From contig CP054178.1 of assembly GCA_015709595.1 (NCBI GenBank), forward strand, positions 806,001-870,000: DNA of 64,000 nt. Direction: 5' to 3'. Positions 22,735 through 31,935 of this stretch are shown one piece after another (position 1 is the first letter of the stretch; every line of letters begins with the position of its first letter). Made by a program: the position numbers and the translations under genes. The notes below the pieces were generated by a model. It did no database searches, was not told where the DNA came from, and worked only from the letters and a program-made list of their open reading frames with translations. The DNA is from Phycisphaeraceae bacterium (GTDB lineage: Bacteria; Planctomycetota; Phycisphaerae; Phycisphaerales; SM1A02).

Positions 22735-24759
22735 ATGCCCATCCGCCGCCTGCCGCCCCTGCTCGTGAACCAGATCGCCGCGGGCGAGGTGATCGAGCGG
22801 CCCGCCAGCGTGGTGAAGGAACTGGTCGAGAACGCCATCGACGCCAGGGCCACGCGCATCAGCATCGAGATCGAGGATGGCGGACGCGAACTCATCCGCA
22901 TCACCGACGACGGCATCGGCATTGATGAGGCCGAACTGCCGCTCGCCCTCGCGCCCCACGCCACCAGCAAGATCGAGAAGCAGGAAGACCTCGACGCCAT
23001 CGGCACGCTGGGCTTCCGCGGCGAGGCGCTGGCCTCGATCGCCTCGGTCAGCCGCGTGATGATCCTGTCCCGGCCGCGCGGCGCGGTGAACGCCGCGCTG
23101 ATCGAGGCCGAAGGCGACCAGATCCACCCGCCGCGACCGTCAAGCGGACCGGGGGGCACCTCGGTCACGGTGCGCAACCTGTTCTTCAACACGCCCGCGC
23201 GGCGGAAGTTCCTGCGCACCGCCGCGACGGAGGCCACGCGCATCGTCGAGATGGTCGAGTCCATCGCTCTGGCCCACCCGGCCATCGCCTTTTCACTGCG
23301 CCATGAATCACGGCTCATGCTGGACCTGCCCGCCGCCGACACCCCCCGCCGCCGCGCGCTGGAGGTGCTGGGCAGGGAACTCGAACCCCACCTGCTGGAG
23401 GTGCATCTGGACGCGGCGGGGCCGGAAGGCGTGAGCGGCTGGGGACTGATCGGCACGCCCGAAGTCGCGCGCGGCAACGCCAATCACCAGCGGCTGTACC
23501 TCAACGGGCGACCGATCCGTGATCGCTCGCTGCAGCATGCGCTGAAGGAGGCGTATCGCGGCCTCATCGAGCCGGGCCGCTACCCCACCACGCTGCTCTT
23601 CCTCGAAATGGACCCGCGGCAGGTGGATGTCAACGTCCACCCCACCAAGGCCGAGGTGCGTTTCCGCAACCAGTCATTGGTGCACCAGGCGGTGCTGCAC
23701 GCGGTGCGCTCCCGCCTGCGCGAGGCGGATCTGGCGCCCGCGCTGGAACTGGAGCGGGCGATTCCCGGGGCCGGGGGCGGGGGCGGCGTGGGCTCATCAT
23801 GGCAACTCACTCCCACGTTCGGACCGAGTTCGACACGCACGATGTTCACCCGCACGGGATCCGGCTGGAGCGACGCAGGCCATGCGAACGCCCCCGGCGC
23901 CCCCGGCGCCCCCGGCGCCCCCGGCGTGAGCGACGGATCGCCCCGCGAGGGCGACGCTCGACCGATCACCTCCGCCCGCGACTTCGTGGACTATTTCCGC
24001 CGCCTCGACCCCGTGCAGAAGGGCTTCGTCTATGCCGAGGTGAAACAGGCCGTGGCCGGTATTCCACTGCCTGATCTTCACGACAGTGATACTGGCCTCA
24101 GTGGAACAGGCGTCCCACCTGAGTCCTCAGACTCCAGTGGCACAGGCGTCTCGCCGGTGTCCTCGCTCCCCACACCTGTTTTGGCCCCCTCCATCCTGCA
24201 GGTCCACGCCAGTTACCTGGTCACGCAGGACGCCCAGGGGCTGGTCATCATCGACCAGCACGCCCTGCACGAGCGTTTCATGTTCGAGCGGCTGCTGGAG
24301 CGGCTCAACCACGGCCCGCTGGAATCACAGCGGCTGCTCCTGCCCGAAGTGCTCGACCTCGACCGAACGCTCATCGAGCGAGCGGAGGAGCTCGCCCCGC
24401 TCCTGGCGCGGCTGGGCATCGAGGCCGCGCCGATCAGCCGCACGGCCCTGGCGGTGCAGGCCTTCCCCTCATTCCTGCTCTCGCGGAGCGTGGAGCCGGG
24501 TCCGTTCCTGCGCGAGCTGCTGGAGCGGGCCGCGGCGGGCACGCTGGGCGAAGGCATCGAGGCCGCGCTGCACGAGACGCTGGACATGATGGCCTGCAAG
24601 GCCGCGGTGAAGGCGGGCGACCGCCTCGCCCCCGAGGAACTGCGCGAACTCCTCGCCGCCCGCGAGCGGCTGGAGCGGTCCAGCAACTGCCCGCACGGCC
24701 GCCCGACGACGCTGCGGCTGACGATCCACGAACTGGATAGGCAGTTCGGGCGGGGGTGA
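22735..24759 (+). CDS. mutL: DNA mismatch repair protein MutL (endonuclease type)
   Basis: The N-terminal GHKL ATPase is intact (NQIAAGEVIERPASVVKELV, ENAIDA, DDGIGI, HATSKI, TLGFRGEALASIASV). The C-terminal domain carries the DQHA-x2-E-x4-E endonuclease motif in DQHALHERFMFERLL, plus MACKAAVKAGDRL and CPHGRPT. This is therefore a nicking MutL like that of Bacillus, expected in organisms without MutH. The linker is unusual: a 9-bp tandem array encodes APGAPGAPGAPG at about 23888-23925, and two copies of repeat B encode GTGVPPESSD and GTGVSPVSS at 24101-24165. Length is 674 residues. No mutS is seen in the window. Confidence 0.96.
   Translation: MPIRRLPPLLVNQIAAGEVIERPASVVKELVENAIDARATRISIEIEDGGRELIRITDDGIGIDEAELPLALAPHATSKIEKQEDLDAIGTLGFRGEALASIASVSRVMILSRPRGAVNAALIEAEGDQIHPPRPSSGPGGTSVTVRNLFFNTPARRKFLRTAATEATRIVEMVESIALAHPAIAFSLRHESRLMLDLPAADTPRRRALEVLGRELEPHLLEVHLDAAGPEGVSGWGLIGTPEVARGNANHQRLYLNGRPIRDRSLQHALKEAYRGLIEPGRYPTTLLFLEMDPRQVDVNVHPTKAEVRFRNQSLVHQAVLHAVRSRLREADLAPALELERAIPGAGGGGGVGSSWQLTPTFGPSSTRTMFTRTGSGWSDAGHANAPGAPGAPGAPGVSDGSPREGDARPITSARDFVDYFRRLDPVQKGFVYAEVKQAVAGIPLPDLHDSDTGLSGTGVPPESSDSSGTGVSPVSSLPTPVLAPSILQVHASYLVTQDAQGLVIIDQHALHERFMFERLLERLNHGPLESQRLLLPEVLDLDRTLIERAEELAPLLARLGIEAAPISRTALAVQAFPSFLLSRSVEPGPFLRELLERAAAGTLGEGIEAALHETLDMMACKAAVKAGDRLAPEELRELLAARERLERSSNCPHGRPTTLRLTIHELDRQFGRG
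23888..23925 (+). repeat. 9-bp tandem repeat in the mutL linker
   Basis: About four units of CCCGGCGCC encode APG repeated in the disordered linker between the two MutL domains. Slippage here would change linker length by three residues per unit without breaking the frame. Confidence 0.85.
24101..24165 (+). repeat. Dispersed repeat B, two copies inside mutL
   Basis: AGTGGAACAGGCGTCCCACC and AGTGGCACAGGCGTCTCGCC lie in frame in the MutL linker and are read as SGTGVPP and SGTGVSPV. The same core occurs at 18.9 kb and 49.8 kb. Confidence 0.85.
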
Positions 24760-24964
24760 GGGCGGATCGCTCCACGGCATCATGCGAGCCCATGACGCGG
24801 CCTTTGGTCGCACCTGGCCATTGGTTCCCACCCTGGGAATGTGCCGCGACATCCGGCTCGTTCAGGACCGATGATGCCGGGATTCGAGGCGGCAAGATCC
24901 GCCAATCCGCCCACCGAGTCCGTCATTCATGGGCGATCTCGCATTGCGTTCACCCCATGGTCAT

Positions 24965-25438
24965 TCACACCTCCGCCATCCCTCCGCCGATCTGCCCGAT
25001 GTACGCCGCCCACCAGCCGAGGATGCTCAGCACCGCCCAGCCGAACAGGAGCAGCACACACGCACCCCACGTAAGCAGCCGAGGGACGGGCCGCTTGAGC
25101 ATGAACACTGCGGCCAGACCGGTCAGGGTGACGATGCCCACGCCTGTCACCAGCCAGGGACGGGCCTCCACGGCCCAGGCGACCAGGGCGGGCGTATCCA
25201 GTTCCGCCTTGCGGAAGCCCTCGGCGGTCATGGGCGCGACCAGCAGGATGAAGAGCAGCGACGCCGCCGCCCCGGAAAGAAGCATCAGCGCCAGCCACAG
25301 GTCGCCGAACAGCCGCAGCCCCCGGCGGGCGCGGCGGAGCATGGCCTCCTCCATCTGGGCGGCCCGGGCCCGGGCGTCAGCGGTCAGCGGATCGCCGGTG
25401 AGGGGTCGGTCGGAGGAAGACGGCTCCCGGCCTGTCAT
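24965..25438 (-). CDS. Integral membrane protein, unknown function
   Basis: A 157-residue protein with a charged N-terminus (ARARAAQMEEAMLRRARRGL) and four transmembrane helices arranged as two hairpins (LFGDLWLALMLLSGAAASLL, WLVTGVGIVTLTGLAAVFML, LLTWGACVLLLFGWAVLSIL among them). No family recognised. The ATG at 25438 is preferred over one 21 bp upstream. Neighbours give no hint: it converges with mutL and diverges from a methyltransferase gene. The interval 24760-24964 holds nothing recognisable. Confidence 0.65.
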   Translation of the reverse strand: MTGREPSSSDRPLTGDPLTADARARAAQMEEAMLRRARRGLRLFGDLWLALMLLSGAAASLLFILLVAPMTAEGFRKAELDTPALVAWAVEARPWLVTGVGIVTLTGLAAVFMLKRPVPRLLTWGACVLLLFGWAVLSILGWWAAYIGQIGGGMAEV

Positions 25439-25676
25439 GATCGGTTCTCCACAATCCACACCCTACCTGTCCACACCTTCCATCGCCAGTTGGATCGACC
25501 CTCAACCATCCTGGTTTTCGGACCGATGGGAGAAGGGCTGATGGCTGGTGGCCTGTTGAACGCTGCCTGTTCCCTCGTTTTTCCTTGCCGATCTGACAGA
25601 GACGCGGCTATCCTGATCCAGCAGAGCACCGGGCAGGTGGATGCCGCTGACACGCCCCACGTGGAAGGAGGCGGCC

Positions 25677-26360
25677 ATGACGATTGAGACACGAATCCCC
25701 TCTTCGACGTCAACCGTCGCGGTCAGCGACGACTACGCGGCCTTCTTCGAGTCCCGCTACACCGAGGCGGCGGGGGATGCTTCACGCATCCCCTGGGCGG
25801 ACGGACACGCCAACCCCGCGCTGGTCAACTGGCTCAACGCCGCCGCCCCGTCGCTGGTGCGCTGCGGCGCCCGCGTGGCCGTGCCGGGGTGCGGGCTGGG
25901 CGAGGATGCGCGCGAACTCATCAAGCGCGGGTACGAAGTGACGGCGTTCGATGTCAGCCCCACGGCGGTCGAGTGGGCCAGACGGCTCGATCCGGATCAC
26001 GCCGAGTGCTACCACCAGGCGGACCTGTTCAACCTTTCACCCCGCTGGCGGCGGCGCTTCGACCTGGTGGCGGAGATTTACACCGCCCAGTCGCTGCCGA
26101 TCCATCGACGGACCGACGTGTTCAAGGCCCTGGCGGACCTGCTGACGCCGCATGGCGTGCTGCTGGTGATCGCGCGGGGGTCGAAGGAGCCGGTGAGCGA
26201 AACCGATGGCCCGCCCTGGGCCTTCACGCGTGAGGAACTGCTTCGCGCGGTCGCCGCCGCAGGCCTGTCGCCGCAGGGTTCGGTGGATATGTTCCTCGAT
26301 GACGACGAGACGCCTCCGCCATGGCGCTTGCGCGGCGTGTTCAGTCGGACACGCGCGTAG
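25677..26360 (+). CDS. Class I SAM-dependent methyltransferase (TehB/thiopurine type)
   Basis: A 227-residue Rossmann methyltransferase. The SAM motif is VAVPGCGLGEDARELIKRGY, with the acidic residue in VTAFDVSPTAVEWARR. YHQADLFNL and FDLVAEIYTAQSLPIHRRTD continue the core, and LLTPHGVLLVIARGSKEP is motif III. The pattern resembles thiopurine methyltransferase and TehB-like proteins that methylate small toxic molecules. GGAAGGAGG lies just upstream of the ATG at 25677, the strongest ribosome-binding site in this part of the window, which fixes the start. Confidence 0.85.
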   Translation: MTIETRIPSSTSTVAVSDDYAAFFESRYTEAAGDASRIPWADGHANPALVNWLNAAAPSLVRCGARVAVPGCGLGEDARELIKRGYEVTAFDVSPTAVEWARRLDPDHAECYHQADLFNLSPRWRRRFDLVAEIYTAQSLPIHRRTDVFKALADLLTPHGVLLVIARGSKEPVSETDGPPWAFTREELLRAVAAAGLSPQGSVDMFLDDDETPPPWRLRGVFSRTRA

Positions 26361-26392
26361 GAGGCGTCGCCCCCGACGCCGAGCAAGTCGCC

Positions 26393-27409
26393 TCAGAGGC
26401 GGTACGTTGAAATCAACTGCACGATCTTCGGCTGGTCGCGGTTGAGTCGGAGCGACCGCCGCAGGGCTTCGCCGGCTTCGCGGCGGGCCTCGACGTTCTG
26501 CTTCTCGCTCAGGAGCCAGGCGTTGAGCGCGTTGACGCCCACGCCGTTCCACGCCGGCCAGTGTGATTCGTCAAGGCGCACCGCGTTGCGATAGGCCTCG
26601 ATGGATTTCTCGTAGTTCTTCAGCCGGAACCACGCCCAGCCCACGCGCTCCCATGCGCCGGCGCTGGGCTGCACCCGCAGCAGGGTCTCGGCGGCGTTGA
26701 TCGTCTCCTGATATCGCCCCGCGTTGGCGTAGGCGTTGACGATGTTCATCCGCAGTTCAGGCGTGGGGTCGACGAGTTCCGCGGCGGTGAGGTATTCCTC
26801 GATCGCCAGGTCGTACAGCCCCAGCTGGTCGTAGACCGCGCCCAGGTTGATGCGCGATGGACCATCGTCCGGCTTGAGCGTGCGGGCCATCTCGGCGAAG
26901 CCGCGGGCGCTGCGCGCCTCGCCCATCTGGAGATAGGTGATGGCGGTGTTGAGGTTCGCCTCGTGGCTGCTGGGACGGACCACCAGAGCCCGCTGGTAGG
27001 CGCGGATGGCGTCCACGAACCGTCCCAGCATCTGCAGGGCCAGCCCGTGCTTGTACTGGGCGTCGAAGTTGCGGGGCTCCAGCCGGGCCGCCCGGCCGTA
27101 GTTGGGCTCGGCGGCGGCGTAGTCCTGCTGGGCCATGTGGATGTCGCCGATTCCGACGTACGCGGTGGCCACGGTGGGGTTCTTGGCGAGAATCTCGCGG
27201 AACATCGCCATCGCCGCGTCGTAGTCGCCCGTGTTCAGCGCGGCGTTGGCGTCGGTGAGCGCGCTCTCCAGGGCGGCGGCGTTGACCTGCGCGGCTTGCG
27301 ACGCCGTGCCCGCTGAGTTGTCCACGCGGGCCGAGTCGCTCGTCCGGCATCCACCCGCCGCCAGCATGCCCAGCATGGCGACGCCGACCAACACGCGAAG
27401 ATGACTCAT
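26393..27409 (-). CDS. TPR-repeat lipoprotein
   Basis: The N-terminus LVGVAMLGMLAAGGCRTSDS is a lipoprotein signal with Cys as the lipidated residue (lipobox AAGGC). The rest consists of about six tetratricopeptide repeats, such as ALNTGDYDAAMAMFREILAK, AYVGIGDIHMAQQDYAAAEP and AINLGAVYDQLGLYDLAIEE-type units. TPR proteins on the outer membrane act as scaffolds. It lies 13 bp downstream of nfo on the same strand and could share its transcript. Confidence 0.85.
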   Translation of the reverse strand: MSHLRVLVGVAMLGMLAAGGCRTSDSARVDNSAGTASQAAQVNAAALESALTDANAALNTGDYDAAMAMFREILAKNPTVATAYVGIGDIHMAQQDYAAAEPNYGRAARLEPRNFDAQYKHGLALQMLGRFVDAIRAYQRALVVRPSSHEANLNTAITYLQMGEARSARGFAEMARTLKPDDGPSRINLGAVYDQLGLYDLAIEEYLTAAELVDPTPELRMNIVNAYANAGRYQETINAAETLLRVQPSAGAWERVGWAWFRLKNYEKSIEAYRNAVRLDESHWPAWNGVGVNALNAWLLSEKQNVEARREAGEALRRSLRLNRDQPKIVQLISTYRL

Positions 27410-27422
27410 CGACGATCCTCTC

Positions 27423-28406
27423 TCAAGCTCGGGACGCCCGCGCCTTCGATCGGCGCGGCCTGACCCCGTCTTTATCGGCCGGTGCGGAGGGCTCCATCAG
27501 CCGTTTCAACGCTCGCATGTTGAGAACATCCCACGGTACGCCGCCCGGCCCGTCTTCCTTGGGCGTTTCGAGGATCTTTGGTACGGCGCGGAACCGGGGG
27601 TGGTTCACAATGGCGCGGAAACACGACTCGCCGCAGCACCCCTGCCCGATGTGGGCGTGACGATCCTTGCGCGAACCCACCGCCCCCACCGAGTCGTTGA
27701 GGTGAAAGACGCGCAGGTGATCCAGGCCGCACACGGCGTCGAACTGCTCGATGACCGCCGCCGCGCCGGTGGGCGTGGTCATGTCGTACCCGGCGGCCGT
27801 CACGTGGCAGGTGTCAAAGCAGAAGCCCACGCGCTCGGGCTCGGCGATCAGGTCGCGGATGATCCGCAGATGATGGAAGTCATAGCCGAGGTTGGTTCCC
27901 GAGCCGACCGTCGTCTCAAGGCAGGTGATGACCGGCAGACCCGGCAGATCGCGGTGCAGTTCATCGAGCGCCGCGGCGATGCGCTTGAGTCCCGCCAACT
28001 CGTCGGCGCCGGGCGAGCCGTCGAGACGATTGGGCTCCTTTGGCGCGCGGGCGGCGCCGAGGTGCGCGCCTGGGTGGGCGACCAGATACGGAATATCCAG
28101 CAGGGCGCAGTTCCTGAGCTCGCACCGCTGCAGGTCGATGGAACGCCGGCGCAGATCATCGTCCGGCGAGGCCATGTTGATGAGGTAGCCGTTGTGGCTC
28201 ACGGCGGCGCCGGGTTTCTTTGCGCTCGTCCAGCCCATCGACGCGAGCGCATCGAGCCACGCGGTCCGGTCGGCTTCGGATGGCGTGTGGGCCTTCCACT
28301 GCCGCTGGTTCTTGGTGAAGACCTGCACGCAATCGAGTTCGAGTCTGGCGGCTTCGTGCAGCGCGTTGACCATGCCGCCGGCGATGGAGAGGTGGGAGCC
28401 GAACAT
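27423..28406 (-). CDS. nfo: Endonuclease IV (AP endonuclease)
   Basis: Cleaves DNA 5' to abasic sites using three zinc ions. Motifs include MFGSHLSIAGGMVNAL at the start, VFTKNQRQWKA, YLVAHPGAHLGAA (zinc His), CLETTVGSGTNLGY (zinc Glu), VGFCFDTCHVTAAGYD (zinc Asp and His), HLNDSVGAVGSRKDRHAHIG and KILETPKE. At 327 residues it is a little longer than usual (about 280) owing to a basic C-terminal tail, RPRRSKARASRA. The frame is open upstream, but the family starts at MFGSH, giving ATG 28406. Confidence 0.94.
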   Translation of the reverse strand: MFGSHLSIAGGMVNALHEAARLELDCVQVFTKNQRQWKAHTPSEADRTAWLDALASMGWTSAKKPGAAVSHNGYLINMASPDDDLRRRSIDLQRCELRNCALLDIPYLVAHPGAHLGAARAPKEPNRLDGSPGADELAGLKRIAAALDELHRDLPGLPVITCLETTVGSGTNLGYDFHHLRIIRDLIAEPERVGFCFDTCHVTAAGYDMTTPTGAAAVIEQFDAVCGLDHLRVFHLNDSVGAVGSRKDRHAHIGQGCCGESCFRAIVNHPRFRAVPKILETPKEDGPGGVPWDVLNMRALKRLMEPSAPADKDGVRPRRSKARASRA

Positions 28407-28493
28407 GGGGGATGGTAGGTTCGGGCGTCTGCCATTTGCTCCACGGCGCGGCCCGGGCGAACACACCCCGATCCGCCCCACTACGATCAGCCC

Positions 28494-29795
28494 ATGTTCG
28501 GGTGGACTGCCGCGCATATCCCGCTGTTTGCCGCTCTGCCGCTGCTGCTGGCGGGCAGCGCGTTCTTCTCGGGCTCCGAGACGGCGCTGTTCGGACTGAC
28601 GCATCCGGAGCGGCAGGCCCTGCGCCGACGGGGCGGCGTGGCGGCGCGGGCGGTGGAAGGTCTGCTGGCCGCTCCGCGACGGCTGCTCATCACCGTGCTG
28701 CTGGGCAACATGATCGTCAATGTGCTGTTCTTCGTCATCAGCTCGGTGCTCACGATGGCGGCGACGGAGGCGTCAATCGCCGTACGTTCGGGCATGGCGG
28801 TCGTGTCGCTGCTGGCGGTGATCCTGTTCGGCGAGGTGCTGCCCAAACTGGCGGCCAGCGCGGGCCGTGAGCGGATCGCCCTGCTGATCGCCCCGCCCCT
28901 GTGGACCGTTCACCGGCTGATCGCCCCGGTGCGCGGCTTTCTGGAGGCGGCGGTGGTCGCTCCGCTGGGGCGACTGACCGCCCCCACCGCCGCACCGGCC
29001 ACGCTCAGCCCCGAAGAGATCGAGGCGATGTTTGAGGTCTCCGAGCGCGAGGGAACCATCGACGGCGAGGAGCGGCGCATTCTCGGCCAGGTGGTGGACC
29101 TGGGTCGCCGGCGCGTCAAGCAGGCCATGACGCCGCGTGTGCGCCTCGCCGCGCTTCCGCTGGACGCCTCGCGCGAGGACGTGAGGCGGCTTGCCTCGCG
29201 CACGCGGTTGACCAAGATTCCCGTCTACGAGCGCACGCTCGATCAGATCGTGGGCATTCTCAACGTCAAGCGCTACCTGCTGGACGACAAGGCGCCCACG
29301 CTGCGATCGTGCTCTTCCATCGTCCCGCCCCGTTTCGTGCCCGAACTGGCCACGCTCGAGCGCATGCTCGATGACTTCCGCGCCACGAAAACGCAGTTCG
29401 CGGTGGTGGTGGACGAGTACGGCGGGACGGCGGGAGTGGTGGCCATCGAGGACGTGGTGCGCGAGATCATGGGTGAACTGCACGACCCGCGCGCCATGAC
29501 CGAGGGGCTGATTCGTCCGATCGAAGCCGGTCGCTGGCGCGTGCGCGGGGAGGTGGACATCCGCGATCTCGCCGCGGTCATCCCCGAGCGGCTGGTGCCC
29601 GACGAGGCCGCCTCGGTATCGGGGCTGGTGGTGATGGAGCTGGGCCGCGCGCCCGAACCGGGAGAGGTGGTTCGCGTCGGGGCGCTCACCATTCAGGTCG
29701 AGGAGACTGACGCGACAGGCGTCGCCACGGCGGTGGTGAGCGTCGAACCGGAGCCGCCGGCGACCCATCCCGCCGACGGGGAGCGCACCGCATGA
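28494..29795 (+). CDS. CNNM/CorC-HlyC family membrane protein with CBS pair
   Basis: The first 190 residues form the CNNM (DUF21) transmembrane domain, with LLLAGSAFFSGSETALFGLT, LLGNMIVNVLFF and ILFGEVLPKLAAS. Two CBS domains follow (VKQAMTPRVRLAALPLDASR, IVGILNVKRYLLD, VVVDEYGGTAGVVAIEDVVR), and then a CorC_HlyC domain. Proteins of this kind transport or regulate magnesium and cobalt; CBS pairs sense adenosine nucleotides. Total 433 residues. The next gene is a paralogue whose ATG overlaps this stop (ATGA), suggesting a hetero-oligomer. Confidence 0.9.
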   Translation: MFGWTAAHIPLFAALPLLLAGSAFFSGSETALFGLTHPERQALRRRGGVAARAVEGLLAAPRRLLITVLLGNMIVNVLFFVISSVLTMAATEASIAVRSGMAVVSLLAVILFGEVLPKLAASAGRERIALLIAPPLWTVHRLIAPVRGFLEAAVVAPLGRLTAPTAAPATLSPEEIEAMFEVSEREGTIDGEERRILGQVVDLGRRRVKQAMTPRVRLAALPLDASREDVRRLASRTRLTKIPVYERTLDQIVGILNVKRYLLDDKAPTLRSCSSIVPPRFVPELATLERMLDDFRATKTQFAVVVDEYGGTAGVVAIEDVVREIMGELHDPRAMTEGLIRPIEAGRWRVRGEVDIRDLAAVIPERLVPDEAASVSGLVVMELGRAPEPGEVVRVGALTIQVEETDATGVATAVVSVEPEPPATHPADGERTA

Positions 29796-30778
29796 CGACG
29801 GGCGAACTCATTCTGGCGGGTGCGCTGGCGCTCGCGGGCGTGGCGCTCAGCGCCCTCTGCTCCGGCATCGAGACCGGCACCTACACGATCAACCGCGTCC
29901 GTCTGGCGGTGCGCACCGGACGTGGCGAACCAGCCGCCCGGCGTCTGACGCGCGAGCTCCAGAACCCGGAGCGAGTGCTCACCACCATTCTCATCGGCAA
30001 CAACATCGCCAACTACGCCGGCAGTTTCGGACTGGCGACCATCATCGCCTCCATGCATCTGGCCGATTGGCAGGCGGTGGCGCTCAACGCGCTCGTGTTG
30101 ACGCCGGTGCTCTTCGTATTCGGAGAAACGCTTCCCAAGGATCTCTTCCGCACCCACACCGACCGCTGGACCTACCGGGCGGCGCCCGTGCTGACGGGCA
30201 TGCGGCGACTGTTCACCGTCACCGGCCTGCTGCCCCTGGTCGAGCGCTTCGGTCGACTGGTGGCCCTCGTGGCGGGGGGCGGAGATCGCATGCCCGTCGC
30301 CGCCCGTGAGCGCATGAGCCAGTTCATCCAGGAAGGCGCCGGCGCCGGCGCCCTGTCCGAGGCCCAGGCCACCCTGGCGGACCGCGCCCTGGCGCTGCGC
30401 GATCTGACCGTCGCCGGCGAGATGATCCCCTGGTCCGACGTCCGGACCATTCACGTGGACGCGACGCCCGCCGAGCGCGAAGCGATCATTCGTCGCCTGC
30501 CCTACACCCGTCTGCCCGTGGTCAACCGTCGCGGCGACGTCGTGGGCATTCTCAACACGCTCGACGCCTGTCTTGATCGCGACAAGGCCACGGAGCGCCT
30601 GATGTACTCGCCCTGCACGCTGCCCTCCAACGCCCGCGTCACCCAGGCGCTGCGGACCATCCGCGCCGCCAAGCGGAACATGGCGATCGTGCTCGACCCG
30701 CGCACCGGCCGCCCGGTGGGTATTGTGACCCTGAAGGATCTCGTCGAGCCGGTCATCGGGGAACTGGGAGCATGGTGA
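29792..30778 (+). CDS. CNNM-CBS membrane protein, shorter paralogue
   Basis: A 328-residue paralogue of the preceding gene. The CNNM domain is visible (LALAGVALSALCSGIETGTY, LIGNNIANYAGSF, PVLFVFGETLPKDLF), as is the CBS pair (MIPWSDVRTIHVDATPAERE, RGDVVGILNTLDA, GRPVGIVTLKDLVEP). The CorC_HlyC domain is missing: the protein stops at the end of the second CBS domain. It starts at an ATG overlapping the previous stop by four bases. The pair probably forms one ion-transport or ion-sensing unit. Confidence 0.88.
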   Translation: MTTGELILAGALALAGVALSALCSGIETGTYTINRVRLAVRTGRGEPAARRLTRELQNPERVLTTILIGNNIANYAGSFGLATIIASMHLADWQAVALNALVLTPVLFVFGETLPKDLFRTHTDRWTYRAAPVLTGMRRLFTVTGLLPLVERFGRLVALVAGGGDRMPVAARERMSQFIQEGAGAGALSEAQATLADRALALRDLTVAGEMIPWSDVRTIHVDATPAEREAIIRRLPYTRLPVVNRRGDVVGILNTLDACLDRDKATERLMYSPCTLPSNARVTQALRTIRAAKRNMAIVLDPRTGRPVGIVTLKDLVEPVIGELGAW

Positions 30779-30919
30779 GAAGGGCTGATGGCTGATTGAC
30801 GACACCCGCTCCGCCTGAAACGCCCGGGCGATCGAGTCGAACAATCCCTGTCACGTCGGCGCCCGGACGGGCCGGCTCCTGGGTCGACCGGCCCCGGCGC
30901 GTGACGCAGGAGAAACGCG

Positions 30920-31870
30920 ATGCTCCATGCCACCCTCCGATCCCGAGTGTCCTTCGCCGTAGGAGCGCTGGCGATCCTGTCGCTGAACCACGCCATGCCC
31001 GCGCTGGCGCGGGGCGGGCCCGACTTTCGACACGTGGACGCTCAGGCCGCGTGGGTGATGCACGTGGACGTGCAGGCGGCCATGGCCTCAAAGATGGGCC
31101 GGATGATGATGGACGCCATGCCCGCCGCACAGCGGAACGCCATCTTCGGCGCAGCGGAGGAAATGGGGTTCGACCTGACCAGGGATCTGCGACACGTGAC
31201 GCTCTACGGGGCGACCATGCAGGACGGCCCGGACGTCATCATCACCGTGGCTTCGCCCGCGATAGAGAACGTCCTCGCCGCGGTGCAGCGCGAGGCCCCC
31301 GATTACCAGACCACCACCATCGACGGATACGAGTGCCATACCTTCGGACCCGCGTGCGTGAGCATCCGGCCCTACGGCGGCGACCGGATCGTCGTCGCCA
31401 CGCGCAGCACGCAGCGTCTGGTCGAGGCCCTGCAGGTGATGGATGGAAAACGAGCCAACCTGACCAGTATCGAATCGCCCGCCAGATCGATTGAGACCCG
31501 TCCCGGTGCGTTCATGATCACGCACCTGATGCGCATGGACGCCCTGCCGGGCGGCGACACCGGACCCGCCTCGATCGTGGCGCAGAAGTCCGATGGCGCG
31601 TCGATTCAGATCGGCGAGCGTGATGACAAGGCCTTCATGTCGATGCGCGTGGTCGCCAAGTCCGATCTCGAGGCCCAGGACATCTCGGGATTCGGCCAGG
31701 GTCTGCTGGCGCTGGGACGAATGGCCGCCGAGGATGACGCCCGGCTCAAGCCCCTGCTCCCCATCCTGCGGGCGTTCCGCATCAACGTGGACGCCAAGGT
31801 GGTGACCCTGGAAGTTCGCTTCGACCCGGCGGAACTGCCATTGGCCCAGTGGCTCGGGAACGTTCAGTGA
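30920..31870 (+). CDS. Exported protein of unknown function, upstream of an ECF sigma factor
   Basis: A 316-residue protein with a signal peptide (RSRVSFAVGALAILSLNHAM, cleavage near PALA). The mature part begins AWVMHVDVQAAMASKMGRMM and has alternating beta/alpha segments (VIITVASPAIENVLAAVQRE, GDRIVVATRSTQRLVEALQV). The layout recalls DUF3352-like exported planctomycete proteins, but I cannot assign it firmly. GGAGAAACG precedes the ATG. It is followed after 65 bp by an ECF sigma factor and then a putative anti-sigma factor, so it could be a regulator or target of that module. Confidence 0.7.
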   Translation: MLHATLRSRVSFAVGALAILSLNHAMPALARGGPDFRHVDAQAAWVMHVDVQAAMASKMGRMMMDAMPAAQRNAIFGAAEEMGFDLTRDLRHVTLYGATMQDGPDVIITVASPAIENVLAAVQREAPDYQTTTIDGYECHTFGPACVSIRPYGGDRIVVATRSTQRLVEALQVMDGKRANLTSIESPARSIETRPGAFMITHLMRMDALPGGDTGPASIVAQKSDGASIQIGERDDKAFMSMRVVAKSDLEAQDISGFGQGLLALGRMAAEDDARLKPLLPILRAFRINVDAKVVTLEVRFDPAELPLAQWLGNVQ

Positions 31871-31935
31871 TGCAACGCCGTATCATCCCCTGACGCACGA
31901 CGCCCATCGGGGCGGCAAACCGGCTGGGGAGCGAC

